A stretch of DNA of 64,000 bases from SG8-4 sp964598225. Lineage in GTDB: Bacteria > Planctomycetota > Phycisphaerae > Sedimentisphaerales > Anaerobacaceae. The position numbers were made by a program, and so were the translations under genes. Location: positions 4,345 through 68,344 of the forward strand of contig CAZRBG010000029.1 of the NCBI GenBank assembly GCA_964598225.1, given 5' to 3'. The number at the start of each line of letters is the position of its first letter. The first letter of the stretch is position 1. The notes under the pieces were generated by a model, which saw only the letters and a program-made list of their open reading frames with translations, had not been told where the DNA came from and did not search any database. Shown piece by piece: positions 8,419 through 17,392 of this stretch.

Positions 8419-8903
8419 TTGCTGCTCACATCATCGGCCGTGCCGAAAGTTTTGTCAGGCCCGGCCGAGATCATCACCGGGAAGTTATCGCCGGGTTTAT
8501 ATCTGTAATCCAGCGGCATCCCCCAGGGATCGTATATCTCAACCGGCGTTCCGGCCGTTGCCCCGGAGGCTCCGTATTTGTTTTCCAATGACGAGTTGTC
8601 GATCTTTTCCAAAATTGTCCTTGAATCCGGAATCGAGTTCAGTTCCTGGTAGAGAAATTCCGAATGGGCGGCGGCATTTGCAGGATTATCCTCCGGCTGC
8701 TCCGGGAACCTATCCGTGAACTGCCGATACTCCTGCAAAGCGCTGTCCAGCAGTACAAATGTGCTCTCGACGGCATTTTCTTTCGACTGGTCGTCTATCC
8801 GGCTGGCGACACCGACCACAATCGTGGCCAGGATCGCTATCAGCGCCACGACAACCACTATCTCGACCAGAGTCAAGCCGTCCTTGTTTCCGCGAATGCT
8901 CAT
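8415..8903 (-). CDS. type II secretion pseudopilin, GspG-like (short)
   Basis: A 162-residue protein, the size of a major pseudopilin. Cleavage is expected before LTLVEIVVVVALIAIL, with Glu at +5. The C-terminal half has the GspG layout: DPWGMPLDYRYKPGDNFPVMISAGPDKTFGTADD. This matches the DPWGxPYxY segment and the acidic calcium-binding end (AGPDGxxGTxDD) of GspG. Of the three G-like genes here it is closest in size to a classical major pseudopilin, so it is the best candidate for the main pseudopilus subunit. Confidence 0.85.
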   Translation of the reverse strand: MSIRGNKDGLTLVEIVVVVALIAILATIVVGVASRIDDQSKENAVESTFVLLDSALQEYRQFTDRFPEQPEDNPANAAAHSEFLYQELNSIPDSRTILEKIDNSSLENKYGASGATAGTPVEIYDPWGMPLDYRYKPGDNFPVMISAGPDKTFGTADDVSSK

Positions 8904-8938
8904 AGCTTTGGCCCGTTAAATGCGTTTCCCGCCGGGCT

Positions 8939-9820
8939 TTAGTTTCCAAAATTGCGAATGTCGTCGGCCGTTCCATAGAGGCCGTCGGCCCCCGCTGAAA
9001 TTAGTAGGTAAGAATCGGGCCTGTAGGGCCACAATCTCGCTTCTATCTTCGGATCTCTTATGTATTGCTCGTAGAAAAACTGATACTGATTGGTTCCATC
9101 GGCCAGAGGGTGGATTTTGCCGTCAGCCTGCTGCTTCGCCTGAATCATGGGAAAATTGTCTTCCGCTCTATACCTGCCGCGTATTGTTTGCTGAGAGGTA
9201 TTCGCCCGGTAGTATAGTATGGGCGATCCGGCCTTGACAATTTCTCCATTGTTCAGCCTTACTTTCTTGTACTTGAAGGCATCGCAAAGCACATAAGTAT
9301 CAAGCGCCAGGGGCGTATTAAAATTCCCTGGGACTGTAGTAAGGTCATTCCAAAGTATGTCGCGTAACTTGAAAGCATTAGCCGTTGCGAGTTCGAGGTA
9401 AGGCCCTTTTCTCTCTGCCATTGTGTCGGCAACTCCGTCGTTGTTAAGGTCCCGCGTTTTTGCCGGGTCGTAAGTCATGGGCCCTCCGGCCGCGTCCAGT
9501 CCGTCCGCTCTCCATGCCGAATCCGGATGGAATCCCAAAAGGTCCCACCCAAGAAGCGCTTCCGACAGCTTTTGCGCACCGCAATAGTTTGAGCCGGGAG
9601 CCGGCGGCAGGGGCCAATTCGACGGAGGATAGTCGCCGTGGTCGTTCTTAAAGCCCGCCAGCGCCAGCTCGATTGTCGAAAACTGCGCTTTCTGCTTGGT
9701 TTCCTTGGCGATGTTTTTGACCGCGGTGAGAGCAGGGACAAGAAGCCCGACCAGGAGCATCAGTATCCCCAGCACGATCAACATCTCCATCATCGTGAAT
9801 CCTGTCTTTTTACGCTTCAC
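8939..9820 (-). CDS. GspG-like pseudopilin, long paralogue 1
   Basis: A 293-residue prepilin-type protein: leader MKRKKTG, then FTMMEMLIVLGILMLLVG with Glu at +5. It ends in LLISAGADGLYGTADDI, the GspG calcium-loop signature, and has an extra 150 or so residues between the helix and this end (LGWDLLGFHPDSAWRADG and GPYLELATANAF). It starts with GTG at 9820, preceded by AAGGA six bases upstream. It is clearly paralogous to the following gene on the same strand, sharing the GFHPDS, KGPYL, NAF and ILYYRANT segments. The family duplication suggests specialised minor or substrate-selective pseudopilins. Confidence 0.82.
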   Translation of the reverse strand: MKRKKTGFTMMEMLIVLGILMLLVGLLVPALTAVKNIAKETKQKAQFSTIELALAGFKNDHGDYPPSNWPLPPAPGSNYCGAQKLSEALLGWDLLGFHPDSAWRADGLDAAGGPMTYDPAKTRDLNNDGVADTMAERKGPYLELATANAFKLRDILWNDLTTVPGNFNTPLALDTYVLCDAFKYKKVRLNNGEIVKAGSPILYYRANTSQQTIRGRYRAEDNFPMIQAKQQADGKIHPLADGTNQYQFFYEQYIRDPKIEARLWPYRPDSYLLISAGADGLYGTADDIRNFGN

Positions 9821-9935
9821 AGCTATTCCTTCCCATATTTGTTAGCCGCGATAACAGCTATTACCCTTTATCGCTGCCGGAGCCTGGGGTTAACAGCGGC
9901 CGGTTGCATCGCCCAGCCGGCGGCAGAAAGGTCTG

Positions 9936-10859
9936 CTACTGCACTTCCTGATACTTCCACTCATAATTGCAGACGTCATCGGGCGTACCGTATTCGCCGT
10001 CCCACCCTGCGGAAATCAGAATATAAGTATCCGCTCTGTAGGGTCTGGATGCGGTCAGGACCTTCTCGTTCTTGGTATTCATATAGAACCTGAATCCTGG
10101 CGGTCTGTTTGCCTCGATTGCCAGCCTGTGCGTGCTTTCTCCGGGTTGGCCTTGATTGTTCGGGTTTGCCTGATTCCAGGGTTTGCCGAGCATGAGCAGC
10201 GTCTGATTGTCCCTGTAGTTATAAATATTCTGCGGATTATCCGGATTTTGGACGTCATGCAGGGTGTTCGCAGTGTTTGCTCTGTAATAGAGAATAGGCA
10301 TGCCTACCTTGCTCCCGATAGTTCGGTGCGTTACACGTTTGTATACATCGCACAACACGCGATGGTTATACTGGAACGGCTGAATTGTTCCGTATAGATC
10401 CTGCAGGGAGAACGCATTGGCGTTATCGAGGGGCAGATACGGACCCTTTCTGGTGCTCAAGTTTGACTTATATGCTTCCGGAGACAAGTTGCTGGCATCA
10501 GGATATAAGGATCTGTTAACGCCGTCCGTACCATCGGCGCGGAACGTCGAATCCGGATGAAAGCCCAGCAGGTCCTGTCCCATCACTGCTTCGCAGAGCT
10601 TCATAGCGCCGCAGTACTCAGCCCCATCGGGACCCCGTCTGCTTGAGTCCGGGTAGCCGTCGAACTCGCTGTTGAAAAGTTCTATCGCTGTGTCGATGCT
10701 CTTGAGCTGAGCTCGCTGCTTTACCTCGTAGGCATAGCGCTTCACCTGGTTCAGCGCCGGCACAAGCAGGCCGATGAGAATCACGATGATACTCATCACC
10801 GTCAGCAGCTCGACAATCGTGAACGCCGCTCTTCTTTTGGATTTTTTGATCGATTTCAT
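9936..10859 (-). CDS. GspG-like pseudopilin, long paralogue 2
   Basis: A 307-residue prepilin-type protein with a basic leader (MKSIKKSKRRAA) and FTIVELLTVMSIIVILIG. The residue before the cleavage site is Ala instead of the usual Gly. It shares with the 8939-9820 gene the segments YCGAMKL, LLGFHPDSTFRADG, KGPYLPLDNANAF, MPILYYRANT and TYILISAGWDGEYGTPDDV, so the two arose by tandem duplication. Start ATG with AAGGAG seven bases upstream. The gap of 115 bases to the next gene contains a GC-rich inverted sequence. Confidence 0.82.
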   Translation of the reverse strand: MKSIKKSKRRAAFTIVELLTVMSIIVILIGLLVPALNQVKRYAYEVKQRAQLKSIDTAIELFNSEFDGYPDSSRRGPDGAEYCGAMKLCEAVMGQDLLGFHPDSTFRADGTDGVNRSLYPDASNLSPEAYKSNLSTRKGPYLPLDNANAFSLQDLYGTIQPFQYNHRVLCDVYKRVTHRTIGSKVGMPILYYRANTANTLHDVQNPDNPQNIYNYRDNQTLLMLGKPWNQANPNNQGQPGESTHRLAIEANRPPGFRFYMNTKNEKVLTASRPYRADTYILISAGWDGEYGTPDDVCNYEWKYQEVQ

Positions 10860-10917
10860 TTTTTTCTCCTTACCTTTCTAATTTCAGTTGAACGGTCAAT
10901 AATATTTGTCACTTCTC

Positions 10918-12228
10918 CTAAGAAGCTGAGGAACTCAAGCTCGTAATAATACCAATCATGGGCAGGAATATTGCCAGCACGATAGTCATAACCGTAGCGC
11001 CCAGCACGACGATCATGATCGGCTCGAGCATGGACATCAGCGATGCAACCAGCACGTCGACCTGTTCGTCGTAGTTGTCGGCGATTTTCAAAAGCATCTT
11101 GTCAAGATCACCGGTTTCCTCGCCGACCGCAACCATGTTCGATACGATCAGGTCAACCGTTTTGGATTGACGCAAAGGTCCGGCGAACGTATCGCCCTGA
11201 CGAATGGAATTATGCACCTTAGCGAGCATGTTTGCGTAGACTTCGTTACCCGCCGTCTCTCGCGTGACGTTGAGAGCGTCGAGAATTGGCACGCCTGCGC
11301 TAATGAGAGTTCCCAGCGTCCTCGTCCACCGCGTTACTGCGACTTTGCTGGTGAGCTGGCCCATAACGGGTAGTTTCAGAGTGATCGTATCCAGCACTAA
11401 TCTGCCCTGACGGAACCTTTTTATTAATCCAAGTATCGAAAAGAATATGAAGGGCGCCGGTATCAGGACTATCCACCCTCCGAGAGGCCATCCGGTGTAG
11501 GGCATGTGGATTTCTTTGCCGGGAATGATAGGGCCTTTTGCTATCCAGCCGCTTATTCCCATAACGACCTGGGTTATCTTTGGTAGTTCATCTTCCCCGG
11601 TCATCTCGGCGATGGCGGTCTTGAACGAAGGCACCACGAAAGTCATCAATCCCATAAGGATGAGAAAAGCCGCCGTGAGAACCACGGCAGGATAAATCAT
11701 CGCGCTTTTTACGCGAGATTTCAGTTTCTGAGCCTTTTCCATGAAGTCGGCCACACGCGAAAGAATCAAGTCGAGCACACCGCCTGTTTCGCCGGCTGCC
11801 ACCATGCTGACAAGCAGCCTGTCAAAAGTCCGCGGGTGCCTGGCCATGGCTTCCGAGAGGGTCGAGCCGCCTTCGATGTCGTCGCCGACGTAGCCTATAA
11901 CCTTCTTGAATGTTCCGGACTTCTGCTGCTCCTCGAGAATTCTCAGAGAGCGCAATATAGGAAGACCTGCGTCCTGAAGGGTAGACATCTGTCTGGCAAA
12001 CTGGGTGACGGCCTTGATTTTGACCTTACCACCGGCGCCGCGTCTCTTTTTCGGTGCCGCGGCAGCCTTTGCTCCGGTCTTTTTGGCCGCTCCTTTTGAA
12101 TTGACCTTGGTGGGGAAATACCCCAGGTTTCGTATTTTAGCGATTGCTTCCTTCTGGCTCAGGGCTTCAACCTCATCTTTGATTTCCACGCCCTGCGCAT
12201 CCAGCGCCGAGTATTGAAAGACGGCCAT
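10918..12228 (-). CDS. type II secretion inner-membrane protein, GspF/PilC-like
   Basis: A 436-residue polytopic inner-membrane platform protein. The first 45 residues are a GspF-type start (MAVFQYSALDAQG...LGYFPTKV), followed by a Lys/Ala-rich linker. Two repeated cytoplasmic T2SSF domains follow, marked by TQFARQMSTLQDAGLPILRSL and TRWTRTLGTLISAGVPILDAL. Each is followed by hydrophobic segments, with a final membrane helix before the C-terminus. It transmits ATPase motion to pseudopilus assembly. Start ATG with GGGAGG eight bases upstream. It lies 66 bases downstream of the ATPase gene in the same operon. Confidence 0.93.
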   Translation of the reverse strand: MAVFQYSALDAQGVEIKDEVEALSQKEAIAKIRNLGYFPTKVNSKGAAKKTGAKAAAAPKKRRGAGGKVKIKAVTQFARQMSTLQDAGLPILRSLRILEEQQKSGTFKKVIGYVGDDIEGGSTLSEAMARHPRTFDRLLVSMVAAGETGGVLDLILSRVADFMEKAQKLKSRVKSAMIYPAVVLTAAFLILMGLMTFVVPSFKTAIAEMTGEDELPKITQVVMGISGWIAKGPIIPGKEIHMPYTGWPLGGWIVLIPAPFIFFSILGLIKRFRQGRLVLDTITLKLPVMGQLTSKVAVTRWTRTLGTLISAGVPILDALNVTRETAGNEVYANMLAKVHNSIRQGDTFAGPLRQSKTVDLIVSNMVAVGEETGDLDKMLLKIADNYDEQVDVLVASLMSMLEPIMIVVLGATVMTIVLAIFLPMIGIITSLSSSAS

Positions 12229-12294
12229 TCTATATACCTCCCATGTGTCGACGATAAGATGTTGAATTTAAATTCATTACTTGGTTCAGGTTCT

Positions 12295-14061
12295 TTATAC
12301 CTGCTCTATCATTGTTTCTTTTGCGACCTCATCTATTGTAGTTACGCCGTCGTAGATTGCTGTGAGGCCGTTTTCCCTCAGCAGTCTCATGCCGTTTTTG
12401 ACGGCCGCTTCGCGTAAGACACCAGAAGAGCCTTGTTCCATGACAAGGTCTTTGATCTCATCGTTAAAATCCATAATCTCAAACAGGCCAACCCGTCCCT
12501 TATAACCTGTGCCGTTACACCGGCTGCAGCCCTTGCCGTAATAGAACTCTTTGCCCTGAACGTCCTCGGGTGTGAGTTTCAGTTCCATCAATTGCTCCTC
12601 GGTGGGATCAAATCTTGCCTTGCACCTCGTACATATTCTTCTAACCAGCCGCTGGGCAATGATTCCCTCGATGGTGGCAGTAATAAGAAACGGTTCGACA
12701 CCCAGATCCAGCAATCGGGCCACTGAACTCGGGGCGTCATTTGTGTGCAGCGTGGTAAACACCACATGGCCCGTGAGTGAGGCCTGAGCGGCTATTTCCG
12801 CTGTTTCAAGGTCACGAATCTCACCGACCAGGATAATGTCGGGGTCCTGGCGCAGAATAGATCGCAGACATTTCGCAAATGTCAGGCCGATATCCGGCTT
12901 CATTTGTACCTGGATGAGTCCGTCAACGTCGTATTCCACCGGATCTTCAGTGGTGATTATTTTTGTCTCGACGTCATTAAGCTCATTCAGCGCTGAGTAG
13001 AGAGTTGTTGTTTTGCCGCATCCGGTCGGGCCGGTGACGATAATGATGCCGTTGGGCTTGTGAATCAGCTTGCGGACCAGTTCGTGGTCCTCGGACGTAA
13101 GGCCAAGCTCTCCCAGATTAAAGCTTGCCTGGCTTCGATCGAGAACACGAAGCACAACGCTCTCGCCGAACATTGTCGGCAGAACGCTGACACGTAAATC
13201 TATCGGATTTCCCTGAACTGCCAGCGATATTCGTCCGTCCTGCGGCAGGCGCCTTTCTGCGATATCCAGGTCGGCCATAACTTTTATACGCGAACTTAAT
13301 GCCGCGGCGATATATTTGGGCGGCGGCACCATTTCGTAGAGTACGCCGTCGATACGATATCGCATCTTGTATTCGTCCTCGAACGGCTCAAAATGGATAT
13401 CGGACGCCTTGTCGCGGATTGCCTGGAGCAGCACTAAATTCAGGAGTTTCTTGACGGGGTTGGACTCCGACAATTCCTTCAGCTCGTCGAGGTCGATGCT
13501 GGCGTTTCTGCCCTCGAATTCTGCAAGAAAGGTGTCGCCCTGTATTTCATCAATAAGTTCATTTATATTATCATCCTGCTGGGTCTCGTAGTATTTCGTG
13601 AGGGCCTTTTCCAGAACTTCCGGATCGGTGATTTTGGCGTTTACTTTTATACCTGTGAGCGTGCTCAGGTCGTCTGTTGCGCGAAAATTCTCAGGATTAT
13701 CCAGGGCTACACTTAATTCGTTTCTTTCCTTGTTGTATTCGATCGGTACGATTCGGTAGGTCTTCGCCATCTGGGCAGGTACTTTCTCTACCACGTCCGG
13801 GGGAACGTCAATTCCTTCCAGACTTACGTATCCCATCCCGCGTTGCGCAGCCAGGGCCATCTGTAGTTGTCCCTCATCGATCAGCCCTAATTCCAAGAAA
13901 ATCTGGCCGATCTGCACTCCCTTGCGTTGAGCCTGTATTTTGAGGCACTCGTGAATTTTCTCTCTGGTGAGTACGCCCATTTTCATGAGGATCCGACCGA
14001 GTGTCCTGCCCTTGAGTTGTTCTATGGGAGGCATCTTTTGGATTGTGTTTGTCTTTCCCAT
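12295..14061 (-). CDS. type II secretion / pilus assembly ATPase, GspE/PilB-like
   Basis: A 588-residue hexameric secretion ATPase and first gene of the operon. Domains: an N-terminal pair of MshEN-like motifs (residues 20-43, TLGRILMKMGVL to Q43, and 50-73, QIGQIFLELGLI to Q73, offset by 30); a T2SSE N2 domain; then the ATPase with Walker A G344-P-T-G-C-G-K350-T, Asp box DIHFEPFEDE, Walker B LVGEIRD and His box. A four-Cys zinc site lies near residues 490-535 (ICTRC...CSRC). MshEN modules bind cyclic di-GMP in MshE-type ATPases, so regulation by that messenger is plausible. The TTGCCA/TATAAT promoter and an AGGA upstream support the ATG at 14061. Confidence 0.93.
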   Translation of the reverse strand: MGKTNTIQKMPPIEQLKGRTLGRILMKMGVLTREKIHECLKIQAQRKGVQIGQIFLELGLIDEGQLQMALAAQRGMGYVSLEGIDVPPDVVEKVPAQMAKTYRIVPIEYNKERNELSVALDNPENFRATDDLSTLTGIKVNAKITDPEVLEKALTKYYETQQDDNINELIDEIQGDTFLAEFEGRNASIDLDELKELSESNPVKKLLNLVLLQAIRDKASDIHFEPFEDEYKMRYRIDGVLYEMVPPPKYIAAALSSRIKVMADLDIAERRLPQDGRISLAVQGNPIDLRVSVLPTMFGESVVLRVLDRSQASFNLGELGLTSEDHELVRKLIHKPNGIIIVTGPTGCGKTTTLYSALNELNDVETKIITTEDPVEYDVDGLIQVQMKPDIGLTFAKCLRSILRQDPDIILVGEIRDLETAEIAAQASLTGHVVFTTLHTNDAPSSVARLLDLGVEPFLITATIEGIIAQRLVRRICTRCKARFDPTEEQLMELKLTPEDVQGKEFYYGKGCSRCNGTGYKGRVGLFEIMDFNDEIKDLVMEQGSSGVLREAAVKNGMRLLRENGLTAIYDGVTTIDEVAKETMIEQV

Positions 14062-14101
14062 CGAGCATTTCCTTTAACTAATTCAACTTCAAGCTTAAAG
14101 T

Positions 14102-14130
14102 ATTATACGTCAATAAATCCTTTTTGGCAA
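14102..14130 (-). promoter_or_regulatory. promoter of the secretion operon
   Basis: On the minus strand TTGCCA (14130 to 14125) and a perfect TATAAT (14107 to 14102) are separated by exactly 17 bases. Transcription would start near 14095, leaving about 34 bases before the ATG at 14061. It is the only good match in the 258-base gap and would drive the whole E-to-K run. Confidence 0.6.
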
Positions 14131-14319
14131 ATAAATTATCGTTTGGACACATGGTTTGTCATACCGCCGCAAATGCTTTATTTATCGGATGATTACGGCT
14201 TCAATTAGGTGAATATTACGAAAATAAGCAAAAAATATTTGGATGCCAATCAATAACGCCGGCCTTACTTCTTGGTCTCCTCACGCCCGGCCTGGACGAG
14301 ACTGCCGGAAATCACCGCC

Positions 14320-14958
14320 TCATCTCATTATCCAGCGTCTCCCCTTGAATATCAAATTGGTACCTGACCGCAAAGCTGCATCGCCTTTCACCGCGTAGCT
14401 TAATTCGAGTGTTTTCCTGAGAAAGAGTTTAACTGGCTCACCAGCCGCGTTTTCTGCTATGGGATGAGGTACAATCGCAAGTTCATTACTAAGTCCGGTA
14501 ATAAATATCTTGATACTATTTGCTTGGGGATCAAAGTCAGGCCAGATTACCGTTATATCTTTTGCATTATCTTCGCCTTCCAGTAGTCTGTTTCCGGATT
14601 TGTCCAAAGGTTCGAGAAACGGATATCTGGCCTTATGGCGCTCTTTTATCTGTTGAAAAACAAGAGGAGAGACGAATTTACCTGCCGGAATGATCTGGAA
14701 AGTGTCGGTCATCAGATCGCATTTAGGATAAAACTCGACCTCCCGGCCGGTGTTGTTGGTGAGCGTAAGAATGACATACCAATATCGAAGAGGCTTACCA
14801 TCGGGGGTTTGTCCCACAATGATCTGTTGCGGGTGGGTGAACTCGACATTAACCGTCCATTGGTCCGATGCCGGTACGATCGCCGGTTTAGGTGCAGCCA
14901 AGGCACTGCATCCAAATAAAACCAAAATCCCGGCAACTCCAAAATTAAGTCTTTTCAT
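14320..14958 (-). CDS. hypothetical exported protein, possible lipoprotein
   Basis: A 212-residue protein starting at the ATG at 14958, with GAGGA seven bases upstream. The frame stays open to 15024 without a better start. The N-terminus MKRLNFGVAGILVLFGC is a signal peptide ending in a near-lipobox LFGC, so membrane anchoring through that Cys is likely. The mature part contains beta-rich segments (WTVNVEFTHPQQIIVG, YWYVILTLTNNTGREVEFYP) resembling an Ig-like or DUF4352-type sandwich. No enzymatic motif is visible. It lies downstream of no obvious operon partner and is divergent from mgtE. Confidence 0.75.
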   Translation of the reverse strand: MKRLNFGVAGILVLFGCSALAAPKPAIVPASDQWTVNVEFTHPQQIIVGQTPDGKPLRYWYVILTLTNNTGREVEFYPKCDLMTDTFQIIPAGKFVSPLVFQQIKERHKARYPFLEPLDKSGNRLLEGEDNAKDITVIWPDFDPQANSIKIFITGLSNELAIVPHPIAENAAGEPVKLFLRKTLELSYAVKGDAALRSGTNLIFKGRRWIMR

Positions 14959-15204
14959 CGCGTTGTCCTCATAAGTAAATAATGCATACGTCCTCCCTTT
15001 CGCGAGGCAGAATGCCCTTTTCAATGCTTATTTTACACGAAATAAGCCTGAAATCCAAGAACATTTTGCAAATATAATTGGCTGAATTCAACTTCGCAGA
15101 TCCAAGAATGAACATATTTCGATAAAGTGTTGCCTCGCGTGGCTAATTGAGTTAGTTTACGCGGACGGGTGAAGTGTGTCATTACTGTTGACCGGAAGAT
15201 CAAG

Positions 15205-16581
15205 ATGATCGACGAGCAAAGAGAACTGCTGGAAAGTACCGAGCGCTTGCTGGAATCCGAGGACCTGGAGGCCTTGCACGCGCTTGTGGCCGACAAGCGT
15301 AGCAGCGACATAGCCGAAGTGGTTGAGCTTGTCGATAACGAGCGAAGACGTGCCATCTTCGATGTTATGGACAAATCAACCGCTGCAGAGGTCCTTGAGA
15401 AGGTCGATGAAGCCACACGCGCCGAGTTGTTCGATTTGCTCGGACGCGATGAGCTGAGCATTCTGGTTTGTGAACTCGACACTGACGACGCCGTAGACAT
15501 CCTCTCCGAATTGCCCATAGAGAAAAGAGTCGCCCTTCTGGACAGATTGCCATTGGCCGAATCGGCTGAGATCCAGGACTTGATGCGCTACTCCGAGGAT
15601 TCCGCAGGCGGGATCATGGATCCGAACGTTATCTGCGTGCGTGAGGAAGCTACCGTAGGCGAAGCGGTTAGCAAGATTCGTGCCGCAGAAATAGATGAAG
15701 ATTTCTTTTCTGTATTTGTTATAGACCGAAATCGCCGTTTTCTGGGAGTGGCTCGCATTAGATTTCTATTAACTCGGCCTGAAAATACGAAGGTGGCGGA
15801 TCTTGTGGACTCGGACACAATCCACGTTTATGTTGACACCGACCAGGAAGAAGTCAGGAATATTTTCAGCAAGAACGATCTCATTGTGGTTCCGGTTTTA
15901 GACAGGAATAATAAACTTGTCGGGCGAATTACCGCAGACCGCGTCATTGAGGTAGCCGAAGAAGAAGCGGCAGAGGACTTCTACACGATGGCCGGAACCG
16001 ATGCCGATGAGCTGGACAAGGTGTCGGTTTTTCACGCGGCTCGCGTGAGGATGACCTGGTTGCTTCCATGTCTGATCGGCACCGGCATTACAGCCCTGGT
16101 GCTGATGTTCTTTCGCGACATCGAGAAGCTGGCGCCAATATATACTGTTGCTGTGGTTTTCGTACCAATGATTGCCGCCATCAGCGGCAACGCCGGTTTG
16201 CAGACTTCGGCGATTGTGGTATCCGGATTGGCTACCGGCCACCTCGTCGCACTTAGATTGAGTCAGGTTTTCGTACGAGAAGCGCGAATTGCCCTTCTTG
16301 TCGCATTGAGTTGCGGTATATTGGGCGGCGTTGCCTGTATTGTACTGACTCGTTCAAATGCCGCCCAGAGCGCAATAGAACCCTTCAGGCTGGTTTTTGC
16401 AGTAGGAGTGGCTATGTTCTGCTCGATAATGGTCTCGACCACACTTGGGCTGTTCCTGCCGTTCTTATTCCGCCGAATCGGGATAGATCCGGCCATAAGT
16501 TCCGGGCCGCTTGTTACAACAGCAAATGATTCGATAAGTGTGGCGATTTACATGGTGCTAACGTTGCTCTTGGCGGCATGA
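15205..16581 (+). CDS. mgtE: magnesium transporter MgtE
   Basis: A Mg2+ channel of about 458 residues. The cytoplasmic MgtE-N superhelix (LLESEDLEALHALVADKRSSDIAEV to GIMDPNVI) is followed by two CBS domains (TVGEAVSKIR... and PVLDRNNKLVGRITADRV). The C-terminal membrane domain has five hydrophobic segments and the pore signature ISGNAGLQTSAIVV, corresponding to the GGNAGxQ motif of the family. The CBS pair senses cytosolic Mg2+ and gates the pore. I prefer the ATG at 15205 because GGAAG lies eight bases upstream. A GTG at 15169 would add 12 residues. A TATAAT at 15073-15078 lies upstream but lacks a convincing -35. Confidence 0.93.
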   Translation: MIDEQRELLESTERLLESEDLEALHALVADKRSSDIAEVVELVDNERRRAIFDVMDKSTAAEVLEKVDEATRAELFDLLGRDELSILVCELDTDDAVDILSELPIEKRVALLDRLPLAESAEIQDLMRYSEDSAGGIMDPNVICVREEATVGEAVSKIRAAEIDEDFFSVFVIDRNRRFLGVARIRFLLTRPENTKVADLVDSDTIHVYVDTDQEEVRNIFSKNDLIVVPVLDRNNKLVGRITADRVIEVAEEEAAEDFYTMAGTDADELDKVSVFHAARVRMTWLLPCLIGTGITALVLMFFRDIEKLAPIYTVAVVFVPMIAAISGNAGLQTSAIVVSGLATGHLVALRLSQVFVREARIALLVALSCGILGGVACIVLTRSNAAQSAIEPFRLVFAVGVAMFCSIMVSTTLGLFLPFLFRRIGIDPAISSGPLVTTANDSISVAIYMVLTLLLAA

Positions 16582-16658
16582 AACTATCGGGAACAGTTGT
16601 TTCTGCGACCCTGATCCACTACCTTGGGGCCAGAAGTCTTACATGTTTCCAGCGACTG

Positions 16659-17132
16659 TCAACGCATTCGGCGAGTATTGTTGACATCTCGTCTTGCGTC
16701 TTTTCTCCTTCTCGGCTTACTTTCGTGAGAGATTTCTCTGATCCTCGTCTTTTTGCCTGTTCGTTTTTTCGGAGGCTGCCCGCCCGGCACTTTGTGTCCG
16801 AGCAGTTGCAGGGCGTTTCGACAGACCTGCCTTGTGGAATTATCACTGTGTTTTAGCCCCTGCTCAAGAACTTCCAGCGCCATCTTCTTCATCCTGCCTC
16901 GCATCTTCCTGAGACCGTAGGCCGATGCATTCTTGGCCGTAATCTGAAAGTTGCCAAATAAGACTCCCTTCAGGATTTCCAGGCCGTCCTCCTGCATCCA
17001 GGAAAGCTGATAGCCCGCCCGTCGCCTCGTCGAAGCATCCGAAGACTGAAGTTGCTCGCCCAGTTTGCGGAGGAGCCTTAATGACGCTTCGCGTTTCTCA
17101 CGATCTGATAATTCTTCTTTTGTTGACTCCAT
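16659..17132 (-). CDS. HEAT-like helical repeat protein
   Basis: A 157-residue protein made of short helical pairs: ASTRRRAGYQLSWMQEDGLEILKGVLF, AKNASAYGLRKMRGRMKKMALEVLEQGL and STRQVCRNALQLLGHKVPG. The repeats are spaced like HEAT/ARM units (Arg followed by Ala-rich helix, then Leu-rich helix). The last 40 residues are extremely basic (RKDARRDVNNTRRMR), so nucleic-acid binding is conceivable. I recall similar small proteins only from planctomycete genomes. It faces mgtE tail to tail and is divergent from the pilT gene. Confidence 0.7.
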   Translation of the reverse strand: MESTKEELSDREKREASLRLLRKLGEQLQSSDASTRRRAGYQLSWMQEDGLEILKGVLFGNFQITAKNASAYGLRKMRGRMKKMALEVLEQGLKHSDNSTRQVCRNALQLLGHKVPGGQPPKKRTGKKTRIREISHESKPRRRKDARRDVNNTRRMR

Positions 17133-17317
17133 TATGACACCCTATCATATATCGGCAGGCGAATGTGCTTTGCTGAAGTCGATTTGAATATTTGACCAAA
17201 CACCTACCCGAAAAGTGGACAAACATGGGACGGCCAAGTTTGCCTGTTTTAACACCGGCGCCGGATCAAAAGCTGTGTAATTTGTAATGAAAAAACAACA
17301 ATGTCTACGTATCGAGG

Positions 17318-17345
17318 TTGACAAACCGTATTCGGAGCGTATAAT
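17318..17345 (+). promoter_or_regulatory. consensus sigma70 promoter upstream of pilT
   Basis: Perfect TTGACA (17318-17323) and perfect TATAAT (17340-17345) with a 16-base spacer. Predicted start of transcription is near 17352, giving a leader of about 109 bases. It would drive pilT, the GspE-like pseudo-ATPase gene and the CvpA-like gene. Confidence 0.7.
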
Positions 17346-17392
17346 TGGACTGTATAAAAGTAAGTATATCCAGACCTTATGTTAGGATGATC

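Noticed and set aside
14250..14320. Protein-like text DEAVISGSLVQAGREETKK on the minus strand after the 14320 gene
   Set aside because: The frame is closed immediately upstream by TAA and TGA and cannot be joined to the preceding gene by a single shift. Too short to support a remnant.
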